From assembly GCA_963920525.1 (NCBI GenBank), contig OY986440.1, positions 15,471,379 through 15,535,378 of the forward strand: a DNA stretch of 64,000 nucleotides, given 5' to 3'. The translations under genes were made by a program, and so were the position numbers. This document shows positions 1 to 11,179 of the stretch, piece after piece. Positions within the stretch are counted from its first letter, which is position 1. Each line of letters starts with the position of its first letter. The notes beneath the pieces are model-generated. The model saw nothing but the letters and a program-made list of their open reading frames with translations. It was not told where the DNA came from and did no database searches. This stretch comes from Dichetophora obliterata. Taxonomy: Eukaryota > Arthropoda > Insecta > Diptera > Sciomyzidae.

Positions 1-7
1 AGGTAGA

Positions 8-180
8 TTTTTCTTGAATCGCGCATTAATCGCTTGGGCGATCGAAAAGCGATCCATTTTCCAACGATCGCCGTAATGAATGAAGGAAGATTTTGCACAT
101 TTTTCTTGAATAGCGAATTCAGTGTTTGGGCGATCAAAAAGCGATCGATCTTCCAACGATCGCCGGAATGAATATAGGAT
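8..180. repeat. 92-bp tandem duplication
   Basis: Two adjacent units start at 8 and 100 and share the same order of motifs: a TTTTTCTTGAA start, a GGGCGATC box, AAAGCGATC and a CCAACGATCGCCG box. The units differ at several bases, so the duplication is not recent. The GCGATCG-type palindromes recur twice per unit. It may be the end of a larger array that continues upstream of the window. Confidence 0.75.
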
Positions 181-189
181 CCATTTTCC

Positions 190-690
190 AAAGAACCCTT
201 CACTTTGAAAGACGATTGGAAGAGAAGTTCTTCCATGTTTGTTTGTTTGTTTTAACCTTCACGTTTTGATAAATACCTTAATAGGTAAAAATTCTATTTG
301 TTTTTTTTGCGATAATTTATATTATTCAATACATATTAGTGATAACATTGATTTACTTTTTAATATTGAAAAATTTAACCGTTTTTGCAGAATTGCAGAA
401 AATGTTTGGGAACTACTGGCCAACCCTCACATTTCGACGATTAAACACTACAACAACGACTAAAGTGGTTACCCTAGCAAAATGGGGGATGAATAATAGT
501 TTGTATCTTACAAGCAATAAGCAATATTCTTAACATTTGTGTAGAGCATTATTAATCCGGTTTTGTCCAGGAAGTGATATAAAAGCAACACTTCAGACAG
601 TTATGTGAAATATATTTTTTTAATAAAACTATAATCTTTATTAATAAAACTTATTTTCTGTTTGTTTGTTTGACCTTTATACAAATCTAA
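190..690. other. No recognised feature
   Basis: AT-rich sequence with only short chance reading frames. No terminal inverted repeats or protein similarity could be recognised by eye. Confidence 0.5.
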
Positions 691-1010
691 ACGGCTCGGC
701 GGATTTTGCTCAAATTAAGTAAACATACTTAGTTTTTGTCACGCCCCTTCGACCTTTTTCAACCAAAGGTAACTGAGTTATCGTAATCCTTTTTTGAAAT
801 GAAAATTTTTGCCAATTTTATTTTAAAAAATTTCTTTTACACCAAAAAAACTCACATATCTTCAAAATTGTTGTGCGAAATTTATTTTTTCCAAAATGTT
901 GTATTTATATTTTTTACAAAAAAGACTCAAGTCTCAAAAATAATTTATGTGAAAAATTATATCACATCCCAATATCTATTTTCAAACAAAAGTTATGGCT
1001 AAAACTATCG
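690..1010 (-). repeat. Dispersed repeat family A, copy 1
   Basis: The reverse complement matches 16605-17345 and 43450-45380: the block around a GCCATAACTTTTG-like start, the GAGACTTGA box, and a later GAAAAAGG...GGGGCGTGA box. This copy is shorter than the 16.6-kb copy between the two blocks, so it carries an internal deletion. No coding capacity is seen. Confidence 0.6.
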
Positions 1011-1220
1011 CTTTATGGCCTTGGAATTCAGTATTCGACATTAATTTACACATGCAGTTCACTAATAACATTTAATGGGCGTTGGATAAGAGGGCGTGGC
1101 AGCAACGCGCCGTGTTTCAGAGCTTTTCAGAGAAAAAAAATCTGAACATTGAATATTTTTTCCGAAATTGTTTTTGCACTGAACATTTTGAAGGATGTAG
1201 ATTCCAAAAAAGTAATTTTT

Positions 1221-1335
1221 AAAAGCATTGTCTGTCTGTCTATTTGAAAGAACATCACGTGAAAACTACTGGATGGATTTTCTTCAAACTTGACATGTAG
1301 GTTTCTCACGTCCCTGGTCGTTGTTATCATCAAAA
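1221..1335 (+). repeat. CTGTCTGTCTATTTG-bearing dispersed repeat fragment
   Basis: The stretch has the CTGTCTGTCT run followed by a conserved-looking block about a gated 'gaaaactactggatgga' motif. This pattern is common in arthropod interspersed repeats. The class (LINE tail, Helitron-like or other) cannot be assigned from one fragment. Confidence 0.4.
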
Positions 1336-1340
1336 AAAGG

Positions 1341-1977
1341 ATTTTGAAAATTCTTTATAAAATAATGAAAATTAAAAACACTGAAAAGTGAGTTAAGAAT
1401 TTGATATAAGTTTGAACAACCTATGAAAGAGTTTTTGGTTATTAAAAGGGCTTAAAACACCATCTGGACTTTTTTGTTTATCTCTAATGAGTACCCTACA
1501 ATATGCATTTTTTTATCCAATACATGTTAATGTATACTAACTTTTACAATTTTCTTAAGAATAATAAAGTAAAAAAATTTTCGTTTGCTTGACACCAATA
1601 ACATTCTCATATCTTGAAAAATATAGAAAATCTTAGTTATGACTTTGAAAGTTTTGACTTTCATTCAATCTTCTTTTGTCTAAAAGTTAAATTAAAGTAC
1701 TTGAACTTTAATAAAATTATTGCAACAGTACCGTCAGCTAAGGATTTATATTTTTAATATTTTTTTCAAAAAGGGTCCAAAAATGTATTTTTCTTCCAAA
1801 AAATGGTGCGAAAGTTGTTATTTTTTGTAAAAAAATAAAAATAAAATTGCAATTTTTATATTCCTTCATATGACGTATAATTTTTATGCATTATTTCAGT
1901 TTGACTCAAAATTTATTTTTCTACCTACAAATCTACCCCCTCCTAAGCATTTTTTATTTTGTTTGATTGTTTTTTTA
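1341..1977. other. No recognised feature
   Basis: AT-rich, with runs of A and T. Small open frames have no recognisable domain. Confidence 0.5.
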
Positions 1978-3096
1978 ACTATAGCCAAGCGCGTCGGAAG
2001 CGAATTTCATCTGGGGGGCAGTACAAATGGGGGGGGGGGGGCAATACAAATGGTGGTGCAAAAAAAGTTCACCAAAATTTCTTCAAAGAAACATGAATGT
2101 GAATACACAAATTTTTTATTTTAGTTTAAAATAAAAAAAAATATAAAAATATATAATAAATATTAATATTTCATTATTTTTAAAAGTTCTTCCAATTTCA
2201 ATATTAGAGATCATTCTTTAAAGGATCTTTCATATGGTAATATGAAAATATAAGAAATAATGGTTGCTTTTATAAAGCAAGACTAGGTATATCTATACAT
2301 GGTTTAAATGCAATAAGGTACAAAAAGTTATATCAATTTAAATTATTCCAAAATATTTCTTTCTGTCCTTGCGAGAAACAAACTCTTTCACCACCTCCAT
2401 CGAATTCAATTCTTCGGTTTTATCTTTGTGAATGTGTATAAGTGAGTCGCCGCATGAGTGAGTCGTTTCTGTGTCATAGTTGCTCGAAGATACGTTTTAA
2501 GTCGTCTTAGTGCACTAAAAGAACGCTCAGATGAAGCTGCTGATGCAGGCACAGTCAAAAGCACAGCAATAAGTTTTTCAACTTCATTTAATAGTTTTTT
2601 ACAGTATCCGAATTTTTTGCAAATTGAGATACAATGCCACTGCTATTTGAAGGTGTTTGGCCAGGCAATTGCTTCAGCAATTTAAGTTGCGCGTGGAGGT
2701 CGCTCACATCAAAGTCATCTGCATAAAGATCTAGTTTTGTTTTTAGATTTTGTTCAGAAGGCACTTTTCCGTTGAAGGTTTCGATTACAATATTACAGTA
2801 TTAAGCTACATACTTAAGGGTGCTTTTAAACTGAAGTGGTGGGTTTGCAGTAGAAACTCTACATTTTGCTCTATCTTTTTGCAAACACAGAGAAAGAAAA
2901 TGGTTATCCGCAAGCATGCTTATGAAGAAGAGAGAAAGAAGAGGAAAATATCTAATACAAAAATATTATCGTTGTAAAAAAAACTGACATTTTGAATAAC
3001 TTTTGAAGTTTTCTTTTTAAATTGTTTATCTGGCTAAAAAAGTGGGGGGCAACTGCCCCCCTTGCACTCCCCGCTTCCGACGCCAATGACTATAGC
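1978..3096 (-). mobile_element. hAT-superfamily transposon remnant with 8-bp target duplication
   Basis: Perfect 8-bp direct repeats ACTATAGC lie at 1978-1985 and 3089-3096. The element itself is 1986-3088, with imperfect inverted ends CAAGCGCGTCGG and (reverse complement) CATTGGCGTCGG, followed by G-rich subterminal runs and GCAGTTGCCCC-type motifs. The minus strand encodes a hAT transposase C-terminus at about 2395-2700. A 275-bp deletion derivative of the same family lies at 42841-43115 in the opposite orientation with its own target duplication. The length and the broken frame mean it is not autonomous. Confidence 0.9.
2395..2700 (-). pseudogene. hAT transposase C-terminal dimerisation fragment (zf-MYM/DUF4371-like type)
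   Basis: The minus-strand translation contains LTVPASAASSERSFSALRRL followed by KTYLRATMTQKRL and ends in TKIKPKN before a stop. The (A/S)SSERSFSALRRLKTYLR pattern is the signature of the hAT dimerisation domain in the group of hAT-like proteins related to vertebrate zinc-finger MYM-type 1. The upstream part of the frame, for example KLLNEVEKLIAV, belongs to the same protein; beyond that it is out of frame and the DDE core is missing. It is a decayed transposase and unlikely to be made. Confidence 0.85.
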
Positions 3097-3244
3097 AAGT
3101 GTTAATCCAATCTTAAGAAACACATGGCATGTGCGGTTTTTGATTTTTTAAGGTTATTTCATAGAAAAAGGTATTGTGAATTTATATTTTATTACAAATA
3201 TGTAAAATCTTTTATAATGAAATACTTTCGCTTGCAAAATACAA

Positions 3245-3395
3245 TAGGTCTGTTTCCGTACTAACTTTAAGTAATTGAAATAGAATAGAGAGTGACATTT
3301 TGCATGCTATTTTTCTCTTTCGAGCTTCAACAATTTGTAAAATAACGCTCTCAATGAACTTTAAGTCACTAGAATCGAGTACGGAAACAGGCCTA
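3245..3395. mobile_element. 151-bp MITE with 18-bp TIRs
   Basis: Inverted ends TAGGTCTGTTTCCGTACT and TAGGCCTGTTTCCGTACT (one mismatch). The outer TA may be a TA target duplication or part of the TIR. Non-coding. Confidence 0.75.
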
Positions 3396-3567
3396 TTAGC
3401 TAGATTTCGTTATGAACCTATGTTTGTAGTAATAAACGCAGATAAATCTGTCCCAGAAGTTCGCATATACTTGCACCATATTTCGTAATTTTTAGATTCT
3501 TGCCATTGTACGTAATTTTTTTCAACTGCATAGTCGAAACTTTTTGCTATAAGGTTTGTGTTCAAAT

Positions 3568-4299
3568 ATGAGCCCTTATTATGAGCTGCATTCGATCTTC
3601 GACTGTAGTCGAATGGCCTGATCGAACGAATTTGCATTTGGTATTATAACGTGCTTTCGACAAAGAGTAGCGCTATTGTGAATTTCGTTCACTTTGTTTG
3701 CTCACGATAATATATTTCTATTAGGTGATTGTTGTTTTATTTCAACTAAATACGATTGGTTTGAAAGTTGATTGCAAAAAATAAGAAAAAAAGTTATAAC
3801 TAAAGAGGATGACGGAACTATCTAGAAGTAGAAAAGGGTTGAGCAACGCTTTCTTTAGCTTATCTTAAGCCACTTTGCTGTTCTAACTGGTGGTCCTAAG
3901 CAATTTAATTCCAGCGTGAGTTCTTCCCATGTCTTTGTCGCCTGAACTTTGGAACAAATATCCTTTGCAGTCAAAGTTTGCCTCCATCAATAAGACCAGT
4001 TTTTCTAACTGTGATTTGTTGCTCACCACCTTAGAACTGCATAAAAATTACAAAAACAGTTCAATATTAGTTCTTAGTCTTTAAAAAGGAAAACACAATC
4101 ACAAAATACTTAAATTTTTAACAATTATTGCTAAGCACGCATCGCATCGAAAGTAAAATCCTATTCGACTGAAATTTCGATGAGCAACGAACATTTCGAT
4201 AGGGTAGCACTGCTCATAATGAGAATTTAACTTTCTATACTCGTTGTTCGATAACCAGCGAAGATCGAACGTCGAAAGCAACTCATAATAAGGGCCATG
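3568..4299. mobile_element. TIR element, about 0.73 kb, non-coding
   Basis: Inverted ends AGCCCTTATTATGAG (from 3571) and GGCCCTTATTATGAG (reverse complement, ending 4296), continuing with TTCGA-rich subterminal sequence. An ATG triplet flanks both ends (3568-3570 and 4297-4299) and may be a 3-bp target duplication. There is no transposase in the interior. Confidence 0.7.
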
Positions 4300-4375
4300 G
4301 TTTATCATTTGCTTCATTTTTGAACTGGTATTAAATTTAACTGCTACTAGATGGCGCTGTAAACACAAATTTTTT

Positions 4376-4457
4376 ATTGTTTATTTATTTATTTACCATC
4401 TACCGGGTTGATACCCTTACAGATTACATTACTTAACCTAGGATTTTATAATTTACT
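4376..4457 (-). mobile_element. 3'-terminal scrap of a LINE with AATA-repeat tail
   Basis: Read on the minus strand this ends in CTGTAAGGGT...GTAGATGG followed by an AAATAAATAAATAAA tail. The layout resembles the 3' ends at 5090 (minus) and 54978 (plus). Only about 80 bp remain, consistent with 5' truncation at insertion. Confidence 0.6.
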
Positions 4458-5091
4458 AGCTGAACCCGGTATGCTTCGCTACCCCCCTCGTACCAGGATT
4501 GCATTTCAAAATTGTGGCAATACCAAAATCACTTTTCACGCCATTGAATTTTCGAAATAAGTCCACCCCAGCGCCACCTACCGTGTTCATTTATACACAA
4601 ATTATTTTCTTATGATTAAACAAACATACATTCTGAATTTCAGTTAAATTGGTCCATAAATTCAAATTTTCGATATAAGTCCACCCCAGCGCCACCTATC
4701 GGGTCCATTTATACACAAATTATTTTCTTATGATTAAACAAACATACATTCTGAATTTCAGTTAAATTGGTCCATAAATTCAAATTTTCGATATAAGTCC
4801 ACCCCAGCGCCACCTATCGGGTCCATTTATACACAAATTATTTTCTTATGATTAAACAAACATACATTCTGAATTTCAGTTAAATTGGTCCATAAATTCA
4901 AATTTTCGATATAAGTCCACCCCAACGCCACCTATCGGACTTTCCCGGAGGGTTTTTCCAAAATTTTCCTTCGTAAAAACCTTCTCCTGGCAATTATAAA
5001 CAACTGAAAAAAAATTTTAGACAAATCGGCCCAGCCGTTCTCAATTGATGAATTACTATACATTTTTTACACCATTTTTATATATATAGAT
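4458..5091 (+). repeat. Dispersed repeat starting CTAGCTGAACCCGG, ending in TATATATAGAT
   Basis: The start motif CTAGCTGAACCCGGTATGC, the 'aatcggcccagccgttctca' type block near 5025 and the TA-rich terminus are typical of a widespread insect interspersed repeat. A 118-bp minisatellite sits inside it. No coding potential is seen, and I do not assign a superfamily. Confidence 0.6.
4561..4945 (+). repeat. 118-bp minisatellite, three full units plus a partial
   Basis: GTCCACCCCAGCGCCACCTA recurs at 4561, 4679 and 4797, and a slightly changed version at 4915, giving an exact 118-bp period. Units 2 and 3 are almost identical and unit 1 differs at a few bases, so the last expansion step was recent compared with the surrounding repeat. 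Confidence 0.95.
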
Positions 5092-5309
5092 TTATTTATT
5101 TATTATCTAGCGACACAAAGTCTTACTTTCTAGTCAGATTACCCTCACAAAACACAACAAAACACATTATCACACTTATACAGAATGATCCCATTTAAAT
5201 AGTGTAGCATAAAAAATTAAGATACAATAAATAATTATACAAATTTACTACGAACAAATAAATAATTATACAAAAGAGAACAAAAAAAAAAAAAAAAAAT
5301 TATACAATT

Positions 5310-8232
5310 TTACTTAAGAATAAGCAGGAGATTAGTTTTAAAAGTTTCTCTATCCTGACTAAAGTCAATGAGATCACAAACAGAGTTAAATGCAACGCAG
5401 GAATTATTGACCACCTCGTTGCCACCATAATTAGTTCTATGATAAGAAATATAAAATAGGCCACGTTGCCTTATAAGCCTCTCAGGCGCGTAGATTTTAA
5501 AATGGCTGAGTATTGAAGCACAATCAATATGGGACATTATAACATCTCTAGCAAACATAATTAGATAGTATTTTCTTCTTAATTGAAGTGTTTTCAATCC
5601 AAAAAGAGAGCACCTGTCAAGATATGTCGGAGCAAAATTACAATTAAGTTTATAGGCGCACAACCTTGTAAACCTTTTTTGTACATTTTCAATCCTTTTA
5701 ATGTGCGAATTATAGTGAGGATCCCAAATTATGCAACAGTATTCTAAATTAGACCGAACTAAAGAAATAAAAATAGATTTTAAAGTGTAAGGATCTTTAA
5801 AATCTTGAGTGTTTCTCTTCAAAAATCCCAACATAGCATTTGATTTGGAAATTATCCTATCATAATGAGTACAAAAACTAAGCTTTTCATCAAATAAGAC
5901 CCCTAGATCCAGTTTATTAGTTACTCTACCCAAGATATTGTTTGAAATGGAATATTCAAAATAAATTTTATTGCGGAGCATATTAAATGACATGACGTTA
6001 CATTTACCAATATTGAGATTGAGTTTATTTTCAAAGCACCACCCTTGTAATTGATTAATATCCTGCTGCAAAAGTAGACAATCCGCAAGAGAGTTAACGG
6101 ATTTTAGAATTTTAACATCATCCGCATACATCAAACAATGGGAATGTGTGAAACAGTTTGGCAAGTCGTTAATAAAAAGGAGGAAAAGTAAGGGTCCAAG
6201 ATGGCTACCTTGAGGAACCCCAGAATAGTTAAACACGGTTTTAGAAATTCTGCAACCGATTTTTACCATTTGAATACGGCCGATCAAGTAATTAGACAAC
6301 CAATTAAAAAGGATGAGTGAAAGCCCATTGCTGATAACTTATTGAGTAAGATAGAGTGCTGAACTCTGTCGAACGCCTTCGCAAAATCTGTAAATACCAC
6401 GTCAATCTGTTTACCCTCCTCAAGCTTATTTCTTAGAAAGCTTGAAAAAATAGATAAATTTGTAGATGTGGACCTACCACTCACGAAACCATGTTGAAGT
6501 TCAGAAATCGAATTTTTTATAATACCATACAATCGTTTTTTAACAATTGCTTCAAATAATTTAGGAATAGTCGGTAATTTAGCTATGGGTCGATAGTTGC
6601 ACACTTCTTGCCTACTTCCAGATTTATGGATTGGGATAATAAATGATTCTTTCCACACATCCAAGAACTCACCACTATCTAAAGACAAATTGAAGATTCT
6701 TGTAAGAGGATCGACAAGATTATTAGCACACATTTTAAGAAAAATTGGTGGAATATTGTCTGGGCCACAAGATTTATGAATATCCAGATTTGCAAGCTCT
6801 GTCAAAACCTCTTGCGTAGAAAGGACAAGGGAACCAATTCCTATTTGAGGAGCATCATAGACGTGCGTGCTAGCACAAGATGACTCGTTAATAAAGTTAT
6901 TCTGAAAATAAGTCGCAAACATATTACAAACTATTGTTTCACAATTAGAAATCTCACCATTAAATGCCATATTTTTTGGGAACCCATTAGTCTTTCTTTT
7001 CGTATTGAGGTAGGACCAAAATGCTTTCGAATTAGATTTTACATTAGACTCAGTTTTAAACAAATACTGTCTATACAAAAATTTTTTCATGAACTCATAT
7101 TCTCTTCTAAACCGTTTATAATCATCTTGAAAAATCGGATTTTTTAAACTTAATTTATGCTTCTTGTTTAAAATATTCTTTAAATTCGATAAGCGCTTAG
7201 TGAACCAAACTGGCTTATTGCTCATCTTGACGCATTTAACCGGAACAAACCTCGAAAACACTTCATTAATCACATCAATGCAATAATTAAAGTCACAAGT
7301 TAAATTATTAGTGAAAATAGAACTCCAATTAACGTTTGCAAGAAACTCATTAATAGCATAAAAATTAGCTTTGTGAAAATTAAACTCATGAATATTCATA
7401 AAATGACAATTATAGATTTCTTTACAAGAATTAGGAGGAATATACGATAAAAATACATACAGATTCAGGCAGGTAGCAGTAGCACATGAATAAGTCGAAC
7501 CTTGCAAACGCACGCACACACAAATTTGCTCAATATTGGGAGAAGCATGTTCAAGCAGTACAATATGACTTCTAAGCTTCGAGTTGACAGCAATTAATAC
7601 CCCACCTCCACGTGACATACCAAGTGTGGAATAGCGACGATCTCTCCGGTGAACATCAAAATGAGCAGGAAATAATTCAGACGTTAAAATACAATATCAT
7701 CATACAGCCACGTCTCAGTGAGCGCAATGACATCAAATGCACAATCAACGGTGGCCATGGCCATCTCCTGCGTCTTAGTACGCAATCCACCAACATTTTG
7801 GTAGTAAACAGACATGACGTCATTACGTGTTTGAGAAGCTGTTGACAAGCTGTTGACCAAAAATGAAGATTGAGCTGATGATGATAGAGATATTAATGGA
7901 GCAGGTGATTCTGATGGAATTGATGAAGATAATGATGATGATGTTGTTGTTGTTGAAGTTGTTATTATTGTTGAAGTTGTTGTTGTTGCTGTTGGTGTTA
8001 TTGTTAATGATGTTGTTAATGATGTTGTTGATGATGTTGTTGATAATGTTTTATTTGTTGATGATGATGTTGTTGCTGATATTACTATAGTTTGAAGGTC
8101 CTGGAGATGGTGCATTTGTGATGACACTGGTGACGATAATGATATTGATAATGTTGTTGATGATGATGATGATGATGATGAATATGGTGACGATGATGAT
8201 CTTGGTGAAGACGATAATGATGAAGATAACAA
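5310..8232 (-). pseudogene. LINE ORF2: endonuclease plus reverse transcriptase, two frameshifts
   Basis: The frame starts at 8232 with a roughly 115-residue Ser/Thr-rich leader, then enters an apurinic-type endonuclease (SVYYQNVGGLRTKTQE, ALTETWLYDD). It breaks near 7685, continues from about 7670 in another frame (MSRGGGVLIAV) to 6284, and breaks again in a T run near 6308. It then runs to 5310 with the RT core: FTDFAKAFDRV, GVPQGSHLGPLLFLLFIND and the catalytic MYADDVKI. The endonuclease jumps from LSYIPPNS to NFHKANFYA without the expected GDFN-type catalytic box, so about 80 residues seem deleted near 7400. The protein would nick DNA and prime reverse transcription; this copy cannot. Confidence 0.88.
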
Positions 8233-8300
8233 TGTTAATGTTGAAGATGTTGATGATGCTGAAGATGGTAATGATGAAGATGATTGTGGTAGAGATGTAA
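7863..8300. repeat. GAT/GTT trinucleotide-rich low-complexity tract
   Basis: Imperfect GATGATGAT and GTTGTTGTT runs. On the minus strand they encode the Ser/Thr-rich leader of LINE ORF2 between 8232 and about 7860, and part of the ORF1-ORF2 spacer. Long open frames on either strand here are by-products of the triplet repeat. Confidence 0.85.
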
Positions 8301-8306
8301 TGTCGC

Positions 8307-9520
8307 TTAGTAGTTTTTTGGGGACGCGTCAGGACGAGAAGCGTTGTTATGAGTCTGATTGTTGGATAGGGAAACATTCCTAGGACGTGGAATGAATTCA
8401 CGGATGAAGACGCCATTCGGCCAAAAGTCCTTACTCATCATCTTAGCATAGTCATGGTCCGAGGTATGAACTTTAAATGATGCAATATGCCGTTGGATTC
8501 CAGTGGTAAGTTTAATACAAATGGGCGTCGATAATGGAGCTGGCAACTTGCTATATATGTAAGCTTTAATGTTATCAGCTGTGGTAGTAGCAGCTAGCCT
8601 CGATATGAAAATAGTTTTCCGTGGTGGCCGAGAAACTACAATCAAGTCAACCAATGGTCCACTGTTTGTGGACACGAGAGGCTGATTAGTAGCATTATTT
8701 AGACGCTGCATTTGATGATGAGATTGCGGATCAGCTAAGTATTCAACTTGCGATACCGAGTTATTTAGAATTGAAGGAGATGACACTGATGCTAAGGGTA
8801 GCATATTCGTATTAGAGTTGGAATTAATTGAATTCGTAGATGACTGAGATATAATAGGAACAGTCGAAACAGTGAGTGCCGGAGCTTTAGTTAATTTTAT
8901 CAAATCAGCAGGAGTACTCGCATTAGCAGGATATAATGTAGAGGCAGCAGAAGACATAATGACTGGCGTTACAGTTGCATTTAAAGTTGAAAATGTTATT
9001 TGAGTTGAGTCATTCCTTAACACATTACAATTATTTGGTAAACTAGAGTTGATTACAGCAGCAGAAACGGAATGACCGTAATTAGCATTTGCACGTCTGG
9101 GTCTGACAGATGGCTCACAAGAAGAAGCAGGGCCACCATTCACGGGTTCGGCAGAATTATTAGCTGTAGACAATTCACACAATGTACGGAGGTCTGAAGC
9201 ATGTTTAGAAATTTGCTGTTGGAGCCGCACGACTTCATCATTTAACTTAAGGGCTGTTGAATGATGTTGAAGCAATAAACTCAGCAGCCTAGCAGTTGAG
9301 AAACTACGGCAGGCAGTGCAAAACCATTGTAGGCCATTAGTGCCGGAACACTGCAATGCATCGCCAATAATGCCCTTAATTTTAGCGCATTTCGTGTGAA
9401 ATAATTTGCAGCATCCGTAACACGTAATAAAATTTCCATACGTGCTCCACTCTGACTTGCACAAATCACAGCTCGTTCTTATAATTTTGAGGTTAGGAAA
9501 AGCAGTGCAAGGTGAATATC
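8307..9520 (-). CDS. LINE ORF1 protein with N-terminal PHD finger
   Basis: The frame has a C4HC3-like zinc ligand series at its start (CDLC, CYGC, H-TKC, CTAC), the PHD/RING-like finger found at the N-terminus of ORF1 in CR1-group LINEs. It is followed by a region with possible coiled-coil character (LNDEVVRLQQQISKHASD), a long Ser/Thr/Asn-rich linker, and a C-terminal segment with RKTIFISRLAATTTADNIKA, which resembles the RRM-like fold of LINE ORF1 proteins. The first ATG (9464) lies inside the finger and would remove the first CxxC; a stop precedes the frame upstream without an ATG. Either the start codon is lost or translation starts at a non-ATG codon. The function would be RNA binding and RNP formation. 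It is 74 bp upstream of ORF2. Confidence 0.8.
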
Positions 9521-9525
9521 CGAAT

Positions 9526-10017
9526 ATTTAATAATTAATCACACAATATGGCAGATTAATGCAATTAATAAGTTGAGCACACAAAGTACAGTAGATTAAA
9601 CACAAATTTAGAATAAAAGATGATTCAATTACTAACAAAGTGAATTTAAAAAAAAAATTTTGAGGAGCAGAAATAAAACAAACCGACTAAAACGATAGAG
9701 TTGCCAGATGAAACAACAATTTGTAAACAGAATCAATTTTTTAACCATATTGCGTACACAACGCTATCAGCCTGGATGTGTTAACACACTTCTAGAAATT
9801 TTCCGCAAGAAAACTAAATTTAGATACTTAAAAAGCACAACAGTTTTTGTTTTAAAAATGAGCTAGGCTGAACAAACATTATTTTTTGCTGTGAGTTTTA
9901 AATTAAGTAAAAATAATTTTTAAGTAATTTTTACTACGCGATCTACGACACGGTTCACATTTTATACTACGCTTACATTGAATTCAAATGGGCATTTAGA
10001 GTATTCAATATGATATG
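9526..10017. other. Possible LINE 5' UTR, otherwise unrecognised
   Basis: This lies upstream of ORF1 on the minus strand. It may contain the 5' UTR of the LINE, but the 5' end was not located. No other feature was seen. Confidence 0.35.
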
Positions 10018-10601
10018 GTACACGGTTAAACATTTTGGACTAACTTTTAATCTAAACTTTGGATTTAAGGAATTTTTGATCCAAAAAGAACTATTTTTAA
10101 TACCTATTTTAATCTAAAAAAGTTTAAGTTTTAGACTATTTTTGGACTACGAATTTACATTAAGGGTTTGCATGAAGAAATGGTTAAAAAAGGTTCTAAA
10201 AAAATTCTAAATAAACAGAAAAATTTATAAAAAATAATCCTAATAAAAAAAAAATAAAATGTTGTTTGCCCAAGCTGGGTCTCGAACAGCTTTCTGTTCC
10301 CGAAAGCTTACTTGCATTCGTAATCAAGCAAGATAAGGGAAACTTTGTTATCAACTGCATTAGACGAGTGGGTAAGATGTCGAACCGGCAGACGAGAGGA
10401 CTTGGGTTAAGTTAATGTGTTAATATTGTTTTTGCTAACATGCATTCTCAAAATTTTAAACTTTTTTCGGATTAAAAATTATTCCTTTTTGGATTACAAA
10501 ATTTCAAACTCTTCCTTGGATTAATAAGTAATCTTTTTGGTGTTGTCCTACATGTAATTCGAAAAAGTTTAAAATTAAGTCCAAGATTTTTAACCGTGCA
10601 C
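10018..10601. mobile_element. TIR element, about 0.58 kb, with an internal tRNA-like scrap
   Basis: Inverted ends GTACACGGTTAAACATTTTG and (reverse complement) GTGCACGGTTAAAAATCTTG, with similarity continuing about 20 bp further (TTGGACT...AATTTTAAAC). The interior at 10268-10430 has AAGCTGGGTCTCGAACAG, which resembles a tRNA T-arm on the minus strand, and GAGTGGGTAAGATGTCG, like an A box on plus. No target duplication was resolved. Confidence 0.7.
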
Positions 10602-11179
10602 TTCTATTTTGAACTTTTTTTTTTTAGAGCTCGAAGATCCAAAGCATGCGCTTTTTACAAACTGATACCAACTGAAGAAGACTAGCTCTAGTTCAAGCAC
10701 TGATGACATGAAATCAATTAAAATTATTTTTTCCAAAGTTATTATAAGAAATTTACTTAAACTAAAACTAAAAAAAACATATCTATAAAACTGTTTAAAA
10801 TTTGTATCCAAATAAAATTGATTCAACTTAAATTTTTGGTAATGCACGAGCTATAGGTCAGATTTTTTCTTTAATTTATTTAAATTTAATATACGATATT
10901 TCGTTTTTCTTTGAAAAACATCTTCAGGGAGAAACTATAAGCATACAATAATTACAAATTTTTACAATATAGTCACATAACATGATAATTAAAATACAGA
11001 AACTTACAAAAATTAAATAAATACACTGATTTTACATTAATATTTAAAAAAAATTTATAAACGATAAGACAAAAAGAACAGAACATCTAGCATAAAATAA
11101 ACAACACTTGACGAAGGACTTTGATGGCTACTTTTGTTAGTTTTGTCTTATTATGTGTTGTTTGTTTTTTGCTCTTTGT
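10602..11179. other. No recognised feature
   Basis: AT-rich. May include the 3' tail of the Penelope-like element but no boundary is visible. Confidence 0.4.

Larger units (their letters stand above)
5090..9525 (-). mobile_element. CR1/Jockey-superfamily LINE, near full length, inactive
   Basis: On the minus strand the order is ORF1 with a PHD finger (9520-8307), ORF2 with endonuclease and reverse transcriptase (8232-5310), a short 3' UTR and a TAATAAATAAATAAAT tail at about 5104-5090. There is no RNase H domain. PHD-bearing ORF1 and this endonuclease/RT layout fit CR1-group elements of the Jockey superfamily. The copy is dead: two frameshifts in ORF2, an apparent deletion in the endonuclease and no upstream ATG for ORF1. 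No target duplication was resolved. Related fragments lie at 51465-56400 (+). Confidence 0.85.

Noticed and set aside
2458..2685. Plus-strand 75-residue frame
   Set aside because: Antisense of the hAT dimerisation segment, which is clearly coding on minus.
5283..5300. Poly-A run as a plus-strand retroelement tail
   Set aside because: It lies inside the 3' UTR of the minus-strand LINE, whose own tail is the AATA repeat near 5090; no plus-strand element ends there.
7612..7845. Plus-strand 77-residue frame
   Set aside because: Antisense of the LINE endonuclease region.
7863..8300. Plus-strand Met/Leu-rich frames and a minus-strand Ile-rich frame
   Set aside because: They are frame shadows of the GAT/GTT triplet tract that encodes the Ser/Thr leader of LINE ORF2 on the minus strand.
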